From Planctomycetota bacterium (GTDB lineage: Bacteria; Planctomycetota; UBA1135; GCA-002686595), in the NCBI GenBank assembly GCA_026692665.1, contig JAPLOF010000005.1, positions 1-39,893 of the forward strand: a stretch of DNA of 39,893 nucleotides. Reading direction: 5' to 3'. Of the stretch, positions 8,397 through 16,400 are shown in pieces (positions within the stretch are counted from its first letter, which is position 1; every line of letters begins with the position of its first letter). Under the pieces are notes generated by a model. It searched no databases. It saw only the letters and a program-made list of their open reading frames with translations, and had not been told where the DNA came from. A program made the position numbers and the translations under genes.

Positions 8397-9410
8397 ATGA
8401 GCGCAGCGCAGGAAACACCCGCGGGCCCGGTCCTCGTCACCGGTGGCGCGGGGTACATCGGCAGCCACACGACGCGGCTCCTCCAGGCACGCGGGGTGCC
8501 GGTGGTCGTGCTCGACAACCTGTCGACCGGCTGGCGGCAGGCCGTCAGCGCCCCGTTCGAGTTGGCCGATCTCGGCGACCGCGCGCGTCTCGACGCGGTG
8601 TTCGCGCGCCACAGGCCGCGCGCAGTGATCCACTTCGCGGCGAAGACGTACGTCGGGGAATCCGTCGAGAAGCCGGCCCTGTACTACCGCGAGAACGTCT
8701 TCCACACCTGGAACCTGCTCGAGGCGATGCGCGCGGCGGAATGCCGCGAGATCGTGTTCTCTTCCACCTGCGCGACGTACGGCAACCCGCTCCGCGTGCC
8801 GCTCGACGAAGCCCACCCGCAGGATCCGATCTCGCCCTATGGACGGACCAAGCTGCACATGGAGCACATGATGCAGGACTACGCGCGCGCCTACGGCCTG
8901 CAGATCGCGGCGCTGCGCTACTTCAACGCGGCGGGGGCGTCGCGCGCCGGTGACCTGGGCGAGGTCCATCGGCCGGAAACGCACCTGATCCCGCTCGTGC
9001 TCCAGGTCGCGCTCGGGACGCGCGCGAAGATCCAGATCTTCGGCGACGACTACCCGACGCCGGACGGGACCTGCGTGCGCGACTACATCCACGTCGAGGA
9101 CCTGGCCGACGCACACCTGCGGGCCCTGGCGCGGCTCCAGGCCGGGGGATCCCCGCTGGCGATCAACCTGGGCACGGGAAAGGGCTTCTCGGTGCGCGAG
9201 GTCATCGAGACGGCGCGGCGCGTGACGGGCCATCCCATCCCGGCCGCCACGTCGCCGCGCCGCGAGGGCGACCCGCCGATCCTGGTCAGCGGCGGCACGC
9301 GTGCGCGCGACGTCCTCGGCTGGGAGCCGGCGCGTCCGGACATCGCCGACATCGTCTCCGACGCCTGGCGATTCCACCGCGCGCATCCGGACGGCTACGC
9401 GCAGTCTTGA
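8397..9410 (+). CDS. galE: UDP-glucose 4-epimerase
   Basis: This 337-residue protein is an extended short-chain dehydrogenase/reductase that interconverts UDP-glucose and UDP-galactose (or the N-acetyl forms) with bound NAD. Motifs are VTGGAGYIGSH (14-24, NAD binding), HFAAKTYVGESVE, catalytic SST (S122-S123-T124) in FSSTCATYG, and the YGRTK pair Y148/K152. Also present are the sugar-side LRYFNAAGA, PDGTCVRDYIHVEDLA and INLGTGKGFSV. These are close to classic GalE spacing. The position after aroA suggests supply of sugar nucleotides for envelope polysaccharide, with no tight operon partner. Confidence 0.95.
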   Translation: MSAAQETPAGPVLVTGGAGYIGSHTTRLLQARGVPVVVLDNLSTGWRQAVSAPFELADLGDRARLDAVFARHRPRAVIHFAAKTYVGESVEKPALYYRENVFHTWNLLEAMRAAECREIVFSSTCATYGNPLRVPLDEAHPQDPISPYGRTKLHMEHMMQDYARAYGLQIAALRYFNAAGASRAGDLGEVHRPETHLIPLVLQVALGTRAKIQIFGDDYPTPDGTCVRDYIHVEDLADAHLRALARLQAGGSPLAINLGTGKGFSVREVIETARRVTGHPIPAATSPRREGDPPILVSGGTRARDVLGWEPARPDIADIVSDAWRFHRAHPDGYAQS

Positions 9411-9455
9411 ACCGGCCGCTCGGGATTGCGACAAGTCCTGGATGCAGGGAGTCGC

Positions 9456-11132
9456 TTGAAGAGTCGGGGGCGCAAGGGCGCGGGCCGGGCCGTGACGAGG
9501 AACGCCGGGCGCGCGCGCGTCGCGCGCATCGCGTTGCTCCTGGCGGTGAACGCCGCGCTGATCGGCGTCGCCTGGAAGGTCGCCGTCCCGCGGCTCCTCG
9601 CGCGGGATCAGGCGCCGGCCGTCGCGACAGCCGGGACCTCGATCCCGAGCTCCGTCGCGGCCGTGGCGAGTCCATACGTCTCCGAGCCCAGCCCCGTCGC
9701 CTTCGGGTCGCGGCGCGACCGCGCGCTCGAGGAACGGATCCGCGTCGCCATCCAGGATGCGCTGATCAAGGCGGAAACCGAGAGCAAGGGACGCGCGCGG
9801 CGTTCCGAGATCGCCGTTGCGGTCCACGTGCGCAGCGCCGCGGACGGCGCGGAAATCGCCACGATCGGCGCCGAGCGCGCGCAGCGACCCGCATCGAACC
9901 TGAAGCTCGTGACGACCGGAGCGGCCCTCGTCCTGCTGGGCCCCGACTGGCGGTTCCAGACGTTCTTCACCAGCGAAGCGGCCGTCGAGAACGGGGTCCT
10001 GCGCGGCGACCTCGTGGTGCGCGCGGGCGGCGATCCGCTCTACGACCCGAACGCGGCCGGCGACGTAGAGAAGCTCCTGGCCCCCGCGATCGGTGAGCTG
10101 CGCGCCGCCGGGATCACGCGCGTCGCGGGCGACCTCGTGCTCGACGAGGGCCGCTTCCTGGAACCCGGCCCGGGTCCGGCCTGGCCCGCGAGCGGCCAGC
10201 GCTGGGACGAGTTCTGCGCGCTCACCGGCGGTTTCAACGCGAACGCGGGCTGCCTGACGGCTCGCGTGCGGCCGGGGAAAGTCGGAGCGCCCGCGCGCGT
10301 GGAGGTCCGTCCCCTCGGCCACGGACTGCCGCAGAAGATCGACGTGCGCACCGGCCCGGCGAAGTCGAGGCTCGACGTGCGCGTGTCGGCCATCAACGGC
10401 ACGGTGATCGTGGAAGGGAGCTTCCCGGCGAACGTCGATTCCTGGGAGTGCCGCTTCGCGGCGCCCGATCCCGTGGCCCTCTTCGGCGGCGCGTTGAGGC
10501 ACGCTCTCTCGGCCCAGGGCATCGAGGTCGCCGGCTCCGTGCGCCGCGAGCGCGCGACGCCGAAAGCCGGCGCGCGCCCTCTGGCGAAGATCGAGACGCC
10601 GATCCTGTCCGTGCTCGAGCCGATCAACGCGCACTCGAACAACGCCTGCGCCGACCAGCTCTTCTTCGCGCTCGGCAACGCGCAGTTCGGCACCGGCGAC
10701 CGCAGCGGCGGACGCCAGGCCACTTCCCTCGCGCTGCAGCGCCTGGGCGTTCCCGACGACGGCTTCCAGCAGGTCGACGGCTCCGGTCTGTCGCGCGACA
10801 ATCAAGTCTCCGCGCGCCAGATCACCGCGCTGCTCGCCGGCGTCTTGCGCCGCGGGGGACGCGCCAGCGAGTCGCTGCTCGCTTCGATGGCCGCGCCGAA
10901 GGCGGACGGAACGCTCGACGACCGGCTGGCAGGCCTCGAGGGACGCGTGCGCGCGAAGACCGGGTTCATCGGCGGGACGAGCGCCTTGTCGGGCGTGATC
11001 GAGACCGACGGGGGGCGCAGCGTGTGCTTCTCCATCCTGGTCGAGTATCCGGTGACCGACGGGCTGAACACGCGCGTGTGGAAGCCGATGCAGGACCGGA
11101 TCTGCCGCATTCTCGCTGGCGTGCGCGAGTGA
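9456..11132 (+). CDS. dacB: D-alanyl-D-alanine carboxypeptidase/endopeptidase, PBP4 type (peptidase S13)
   Basis: This protein of about 558 residues trims or cleaves peptidoglycan cross-links outside the cytoplasmic membrane. A basic N-terminus is followed by one membrane segment (IALLLAVNAALIGVAW), which can anchor it or be cleaved. The three S13 active-site motifs are present: SNLK (S147, K150), SNN (S394-N396) and KTG (K501), the last in AKTGFIGGTSALSG. A large insert between the first two motifs (AGGDPLYDP, AGDLVLDEG, FNANAGCL) is typical of PBP4. The start is uncertain. TTG at 9456 is preferred because AGGGAG lies 4 bases upstream; TTG at 9426 and GTG at 9492 are alternatives. Its stop overlaps the GTG of the next gene. 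Confidence 0.92.
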   Translation: MKSRGRKGAGRAVTRNAGRARVARIALLLAVNAALIGVAWKVAVPRLLARDQAPAVATAGTSIPSSVAAVASPYVSEPSPVAFGSRRDRALEERIRVAIQDALIKAETESKGRARRSEIAVAVHVRSAADGAEIATIGAERAQRPASNLKLVTTGAALVLLGPDWRFQTFFTSEAAVENGVLRGDLVVRAGGDPLYDPNAAGDVEKLLAPAIGELRAAGITRVAGDLVLDEGRFLEPGPGPAWPASGQRWDEFCALTGGFNANAGCLTARVRPGKVGAPARVEVRPLGHGLPQKIDVRTGPAKSRLDVRVSAINGTVIVEGSFPANVDSWECRFAAPDPVALFGGALRHALSAQGIEVAGSVRRERATPKAGARPLAKIETPILSVLEPINAHSNNACADQLFFALGNAQFGTGDRSGGRQATSLALQRLGVPDDGFQQVDGSGLSRDNQVSARQITALLAGVLRRGGRASESLLASMAAPKADGTLDDRLAGLEGRVRAKTGFIGGTSALSGVIETDGGRSVCFSILVEYPVTDGLNTRVWKPMQDRICRILAGVRE

Positions 11133-11968
11133 AGGGCCCGGACGCCACGCCGGCCGATTTCACTCCCGCGGGCCTCGACGCGATCTTGCGCGAGGCCGAA
11201 GCCGCGGCGCGTGCGGCGGGCGAGGTCCTCCTGGCGCACTACGGCCACATCGACCGCGCCGAGGTCGCCTCGAAGTCCGTCGCGCGCGACCTCGTGACCA
11301 AGGCCGACGTCGCGGCCGAGCGCGAGCTCGTCGCGCGCCTGCGCCGCGCGTTCCCGGACCACGCGATCGAGGCCGAGGAGGAGGTCCGCGACGCGCTCGA
11401 CGCCCCGACCGACGCGGCGCGGCCGCGCTGGTTCCTCGATCCGCTCGACGGGACCGTGAACTTCGTGCACGGGATCCCGGTGTTCTCGGTGTCGATGGGG
11501 CTGTACCTGGGCCGCGAACCGCTCGTAGGCGTCGTGCACGCGCCGAAGCTCGGCGAGACGTTCACGGCCCGCCTCGGCGGCGGCGCCTTCCTCGACGGGC
11601 GGCGGATCCGCGTCTCGGACTGCGCACGGCTGTCCGAGGCCGTGCTGGCGACGGGGTTCCCGTACCGCCGCAACGAGCTGCCCAACAACAACGTCGCGAA
11701 CTTCGACGCGCTGATCCTCGCGATCCGCGGCATCCGGCGGATGGGCTCGGCCGCGGTGGACCTGGCCTACGTCGCGGCGGGCCGGCTCGACGGGTACTGG
11801 GAGCTGCACCTCCAGCCGCACGACGTCGCGGCGGGAGCGCTGCTCGTGCGCGAAGCCGGCGGGATCGTGCGCGACATGAGCGGGGGCGAGGACTGGCTGC
11901 GCGGGAAGAACGTCGTCGCGGCGGGCGCCGGGATCTTCGAGGAGTTGCGCGGGCGCGTGCGGGCCTGA
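11129..11968 (+). CDS. suhB: Inositol monophosphatase family protein
   Basis: This 279-residue protein belongs to the Mg-dependent, Li-sensitive phosphatase family. Metal ligands are visible as E-E in IEAEEEV (about 80-86), WFLDPLDGTVNFVHG (101-115, with D104 and D107), and HDVAAGALLVREAGG near residue 230. The family includes IMPase/SuhB, histidinol phosphatase HisN and CysQ. PLDGTVNF and the length of about 280 fit the SuhB/HisN side best, and the real substrate is open. The GTG at 11129 overlaps the dacB stop (GTGA), so translation is likely coupled. No functional link with the D,D-peptidase is obvious. Confidence 0.9.
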   Translation: MKGPDATPADFTPAGLDAILREAEAAARAAGEVLLAHYGHIDRAEVASKSVARDLVTKADVAAERELVARLRRAFPDHAIEAEEEVRDALDAPTDAARPRWFLDPLDGTVNFVHGIPVFSVSMGLYLGREPLVGVVHAPKLGETFTARLGGGAFLDGRRIRVSDCARLSEAVLATGFPYRRNELPNNNVANFDALILAIRGIRRMGSAAVDLAYVAAGRLDGYWELHLQPHDVAAGALLVREAGGIVRDMSGGEDWLRGKNVVAAGAGIFEELRGRVRA

Positions 11969-12115
11969 GCCGCAGGGTCGGCTTCGGGCCTGCCGCGGGA
12001 TTTCACCCATCGTGGATCTGATCCGTCGCACGAGAGTCCGTACGGATCGAGCACGCGGAGCGGGAGGCCGACGCTACGACGACCCCCGCGCTCACAGGTT
12101 GACGCGGGGCCCGAT

Positions 12116-12140
12116 TGCGATCTGTGCCGAATCGATCGCG
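12116..12140 (+). repeat. REP-like hairpin repeat, copy 1
   Basis: This is a 25-base unit matching copy 2 at 22 positions. It contains the inverted arms GCGATC (12117-12122) and GATCGC (12134-12139) around an 11-base loop. It sits 293 bases upstream of a RAYT-type transposase gene, the expected neighbourhood for REP elements. Confidence 0.55.
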
Positions 12141-12305
12141 TCGGGAGGACCTCCGTGCGCCCCAGGAGCGGGCGGGACGGACGCCGCGGGTGCTCCGAGG
12201 ATCAGCACTCCGAGCCCGGACTGCGCGAGGAGGCTCGCGGCTCCGGGTCCGTACGCCGTTCGGGCGACACACCCGATCTGCGGCATGCGGCCGTCGAAGG
12301 GCGGT

Positions 12306-12330
12306 CGCGATCTGTGCTGAACCGATCGCG
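12306..12330 (+). repeat. REP-like hairpin repeat, copy 2
   Basis: The arms CGCGATC (12306-12312) and GATCGCG (12324-12330) form a perfect 7-base stem around an 11-base loop. The loop differs from copy 1 at two positions. It is in the same orientation as copy 1 and lies 102 bases before the transposase start. Confidence 0.55.
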
Positions 12331-12420
12331 GGCACGCGAAGCTCCGCGATCGGCGCCGACGAATGGCCGTGAACTCGGCGTGAAATCACGTTTCGCATCC
12401 CGCGCCGATCGTCATGTGGA

Positions 12421-12426
12421 AGGAGG
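12421..12426 (+). promoter_or_regulatory. Strong Shine-Dalgarno site of the transposase gene
   Basis: AGGAGG lies 6 bases before the ATG at 12433. It is unusual in this window, where most genes lack a clear Shine-Dalgarno sequence, and it supports the idea that the transposase gene came in with its own signals. Confidence 0.7.
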
Positions 12427-12432
12427 CACACG

Positions 12433-13113
12433 ATGCACGGCGCGACGAGGACGAAGTACGGCGATCATCCGCGACAGCTCACGATCTTCCCGCGCGGCGG
12501 CGCACGCCGCGGCGCCGGGCACAAGCCGAAGGGGTCGGTCGCGCTCGCGACGCACGCCAAGCGGCCGCGCCTGACCGGGAACGACCCCGTGTTCGTGACG
12601 ACCCATCTCGCGCACGGCCTGCCGAGTCTGCGCCGCGCGCGCACGCTCGCGACCTTGCGACGCGTTCTCGCCGCGGGATAGGAGCGGTTCGGATTCCGAC
12701 TCGTCGAATACTCGATCCAGTCCACCCATCTGCACCTCGTCGCCGAAGGCGAGGACGCGCGCTCTCTCGCCCGCGGCATGCAGGGACTGCTCGTGCGCGT
12801 CGCGAAAGCGCTGAATCGCGCGTGGGACCGCCGCGGCCGCGTCTTCTCCGACCGCTACCACGCGCGGATCCTGCGCACGCCCCGCGAGGTCCGGTCCGTT
12901 CTCGTCTACCTGCTCCAGAACGCCCGCAAGCACGGTGCGCACCTCCTCGGGATCGATGCGTACTCCTCGGGGCCGTGGTTCGACGGCTGGCTGGACCGGG
13001 TTGCGCGGGATGCGCGCCCGATCGCGGTCGCGAGATCGTGGCTGCTGCGCGTCGGCTGGCGGCGCGGCGGGAGGATCGGGACACACGAATCCCAAGCTCT
13101 CTCGCGCTCCTGA
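12433..13113 (+). pseudogene. REP-associated tyrosine transposase (RAYT, IS200-like Y1 fold), interrupted by an amber codon
   Basis: Read through one in-frame TAG (12679-12681, codon 83), this frame gives a continuous protein of about 226 codons with the features of RAYT/TnpA-REP enzymes. The N-terminus has RRGAGHKPKGS, common in this group, then the first strand NDPVFVTTHLAHGLPSLR. The HxH metal-binding pair H99/H101 is in STHLHLVAEGED. The segment ALNRAWDRRGRVFSDRYHAR follows, and the candidate catalytic Tyr Y159 is in VLVYLLQNARKHG. Family members cut REP hairpins in single-stranded DNA. Both sides of the stop align to one enzyme and no frameshift is needed, so the inactivation is recent or a sequencing error. 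A restart at 12778 would lack the HxH motif. Readthrough is possible but unsupported. Confidence 0.85.
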
Positions 13114-13148
13114 ACCCGGAGGTCGAACCTCGGGCTGCCGGCTCGAGA

Positions 13149-13168
13149 CTCGTGCCGGCTCGTGCCGG
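13149..13168 (+). repeat. 10-base tandem duplication
   Basis: CTCGTGCCGG occurs twice head to tail just downstream of the transposase remnant. No role is evident. Confidence 0.6.
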
Positions 13169-13211
13169 ACCCAGCTCGCGCGAACTCGCGCCCCTGTCCG
13201 CCAGTCGCTCG

Positions 13212-13235
13212 CCCCGGACCCGGTCCGGTCCGGGG
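13212..13235 (+). terminator. Hairpin downstream of the transposase remnant
   Basis: CCCCGGACC and GGTCCGGGG form a perfect 9-base stem around a 6-base loop, 98 bases after the transposase stop. It may be a terminator that insulates uvrA, or a different REP-type palindrome on the 3' side of the RAYT gene. There is no T-run. Confidence 0.45.
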
Positions 13236-13361
13236 GCCAGCCGTCCCGAGCGGATCGTCGGGTCCGATCCGGGCCCGAAACGGCGCAGCCCGCGACCTCC
13301 GAACCTCCATTCCACGACCTCGGCCCATGCGCCGCGCCTTCCGGCGATCCCGCCGCCCGGC

Positions 13362-13367
13362 TATCCT
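13362..13367 (+). promoter_or_regulatory. uvrA: Candidate -10 element of the uvrA-xpb operon
   Basis: TATCCT is preceded at 17 bases by a weak TTCCGG (13339-13344). Transcription would begin near 13374, leaving an untranslated leader of about 90 bases before the chosen uvrA start, or about 9 bases before an alternative in-frame ATG at 13383. Confidence 0.35.
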
Positions 13368-13463
13368 GGTTGGCTTGCCGCCATGCGTTCCTGCGCGCCG
13401 GGAACCCTCCAGAGGGAGCCCCGGCGCCGGCCCGCCGCGCGGCCCCCGCAGGCTTCCCGACGC

Positions 13464-16400
13464 ATGACCGAAGGCCAGATCCGCATCCGCAAGGCGCGCC
13501 AGAACAACCTGGCCGGCGTCGACGTGGACCTGCCGCGCAACCGGTTGATCGCGATCACGGGGGTCTCGGGGTCCGGCAAGTCCTCGCTGGCCTTCGACAC
13601 GCTGTTCCGCGAGGGGCAGCGGCGGTTCCTCGAGACGCTGTCGGCCTACGCCCGTCAGTTCCTGGGCGACATGGAGAAGCCCGACGTCGAGAGCATCGAG
13701 GGGCTCTCGCCGGCGATCGCGGTCGACCAGAAGTCGATCCAGCGCGGCCCGCGCTCGACGGTCGGCACCCTGACCGAGATCGTCGATCACCTGCGCGTCC
13801 TGTACGCCCGCGCCGGCCGGCCGCACTGCCCGGCCTGCAAGCTGCCGATCCGGTCGCAGACGCCCGAGGAGATCGTGCAGGCGATCCTGCGCGACAGCGC
13901 CGGCAAGAGCGTGATGCTGCTCGCTCCGCTCGTGCGCGACCGCAAGGGACAGCACAAGGAGCTCCTCGACACGCTGCGCAAGAAGGGCTTCGTCCGCGCC
14001 CGCGTCGACGGCGCCGTGCTGCGCATCGAGGACGTGCCGGAGCTCGAGCGCTACAAGCGCCACACGCTGGAGGCCGTCGTCGACCGCCTCCAGCCGAGCG
14101 ACGACAAGCTGCAACGCCTGCGCGAGACGATCGAGCAGGCGCTCGAGCTCTCGGGCGGCGACGTGATCATCGCGGGCGACGGTCCCGACCGGTCCTATTC
14201 CACGAGCCGCACGTGTCCGGGCTGCGGGGGCGACGTCCCGCCGCTCGAGCCGCGGCTCTTCTCGTTCAACTCGCCGCACGGCGCGTGCATCACCTGCGAG
14301 GGTCTCGGCGAGCGGCTCAGCGCTTCCGAGCGCGCCGTCGTGGCCGACGCGTCGCTGTCCATCCGCGCGGGAGCTCTCGCGGTGACGCGCGCGTCCGGCG
14401 GCGCGCTCCTGTTCCCGCACGTCGACTTCGAGTTCCTGGACCAGATCGCCGAGGCGTTCGAGTTCGACCTGGACACGCCCTGGAAGGAACTCCCGCGCGC
14501 CGCGCAGCGCGTCATCCTCTCGGGGACCGGCGACGAGCGCTTCGAGGACGAAGCCTCCTGGTCGGGCAAGAAGTTCGCCGGCAAGGTGAAGTGGATGCGC
14601 CGCTTCCCGGGCGTCCTCCCCGCGGTCGAAAAGGCCGCGAAATCCGGGGCGCACAAGAAGACGGCCGAGAAATTCCTGGCCCGCGAAACCTGCCCGACCT
14701 GTCTGGGCACGCGCCTGAACCCGGCGGCCAACGCCGTGATGCTCGGTGCGATCGGCTTCGGCGAGCTCACGCGCCAGCCGATCGAGGACTTGCCTTCGAC
14801 ACTCGCCGCGCTGGATCTCACGCAGCGCGAGGCGCGCATCGCCATCGACCTCCTGCGCGAGATCCGGCGGCGCGTCGACTTCCTCCTGCAGGTGGGCCTG
14901 GGCTACCTGACGCTCGATCGGTCGGCCGAGACCCTCTCGGGCGGCGAAGCTCAGCGCATCCGACTCGCGGCGCAACTCGGCGCGGGACTGCAGGGCGTCC
15001 TCTACGTCCTCGACGAGCCCTCGATCGGCCTGCACGCGCGCGATCAGGATCGCTTGCTCGGTGCGCTGCGCTCCTTGCGCGACGCGGGAAACACGGTCGT
15101 CGTCGTCGAGCACGACGACGCCACGCTGCGCGCCGCGGACTGGCTCGTCGACGTCGGTCCCGGGGCGGGACGCCACGGCGGCCACATCGTCGCCCAGGGG
15201 ACGCCGGCCGACGTCGCGAAGCTCGACACGCCGACCGCGCGTCTGCTTCGCGGTGAAATCGCGCTCGAAGCGCCCGCGACGCGGCGCAAGGGCAACGGCA
15301 AGGCGATCGTCGTCAAGGGGGCGCGCGCGTTCAACCTGAAGGGCGTCGACGCGCGATTCCCGCTCGGCACCCTGACGGTCGTCACGGGCGTCAGCGGATC
15401 GGGCAAGTCGACGCTCGTCAACCGCATCCTCGAACGCGCGGTGCGGCGCAAGCTGGGCCTCGAAGGGCCGGCTCCCGAGGCGCACGACCGGGTCACGGGC
15501 CTCGAGAACATCGAGTCGCTCGTGACGATCGACGCCGCGCCGATCGGCCGGACGCCGCGTTCGAACCCGGCGACCTACACCGGGGTCTTCGACTGGATCC
15601 GCGACCTCTTCGCCGGGATGCCCGAAGCGAAGTTGCGCGGCTACTCGAAGTCGCGCTTCTCCTTCAACGTCGCCGGCGGGCGCTGCGAGGCGTGCGGCGG
15701 CGCCGGCGCGAAGTACGTCGAGTTGCAGTTCTTGGCGCCGGTCACCGTCCCGTGCGAGGAGTGCGGCGGACACCGCTTCCAGAGCACGACCCTGGACGTG
15801 CATTACCAGGGCCATTCGATCGCCGACGTGCTGGCGATGACGGCCGAGGACGCGCTCGCCCTCTTCAAGGACCACCCGAAGATCGCCCGGCCGCTCTCGA
15901 TCCTGGTCGAGATCGGCCTCGGCTACGTGACGCTCGGCCAGCCCTCGACGACGCTCTCGGGCGGCGAAGCGCAACGCATGAAGCTCGTGACGGAGCTGCA
16001 ACGCAAGCCGGCCGGCCACGTCCTGTACGTCCTCGACGAGCCGACGACCGGTCTGCACTTGTCCGACGTCGCGCGCCTGGTGAAGGCGCTGCAGGCGCTC
16101 GTCGACCGCGGCAATACGGTCGTCGTCATCGAGCACAACCTCGACCTGGCGCTGGCCGCCGACCACATCCTCGACCTGGGCCCCGAGGGCCGAGCGGCGG
16201 GCGGCCGCATCCTGGCCGAAGGCACCCCCGAAGAGGTCGAGCGGGTTGCGACCTCGCACACGGGCGTCGCATTGCGCGCGTTCCGGACCGGGAAGCACAC
16301 GGTCGCGAAGCGCGAGCTGACGCGCGTGACCACGGAGCGCACCGACAAGCTGCGCGTGATCGGCGCGCGAACGCACAACCTGAAGAACGTCTCCGTGGAG

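Larger units (their letters stand above)
11969..12432. other. 464-base non-coding stretch upstream of the transposase gene
   Basis: No convincing gene is present. The region holds two copies of a hairpin-forming repeat (12116-12140 and 12306-12330) 190 bases apart and ends with a strong ribosome binding site for the RAYT gene. A minus-strand open frame of 64 codons (12286-12092) has a hydrophobic middle (SLLAQSGLGVLILGAPAAS). It overlaps one repeat and is not supported as a gene. Confidence 0.6.
13114..13463. other. 350-base region between the broken transposase gene and uvrA
   Basis: No gene is seen. It contains a 10-base tandem duplication (13149-13168), a 9-base-stem hairpin (13212-13235) and a possible -10 element for uvrA (13362-13367). 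The reading frame of uvrA is open through the whole region, but the composition (Arg/Pro/Ser-rich) is that of chance open frames in GC-rich DNA. Confidence 0.5.

Noticed and set aside
12092..12286. A minus-strand 64-codon frame with a hydrophobic centre.
   Set aside because: It overlaps one of the hairpin repeats, has no recognisable ribosome site and no family resemblance. It could be a remnant of a gene but cannot be supported.
12679..12681. The amber codon as a site for pyrrolysine or programmed readthrough.
   Set aside because: RAYT enzymes do not use such residues, and no stimulatory structure or Pyl genes are visible. A simple nonsense mutation is the plainer reading.
12414..13463. The uvrA frame open for another 350 codons upstream.
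   Set aside because: The translated part is Arg/Pro/Ser-rich with no family similarity and runs across the transposase gene in another frame. Family similarity begins right after the ATG at 13464.
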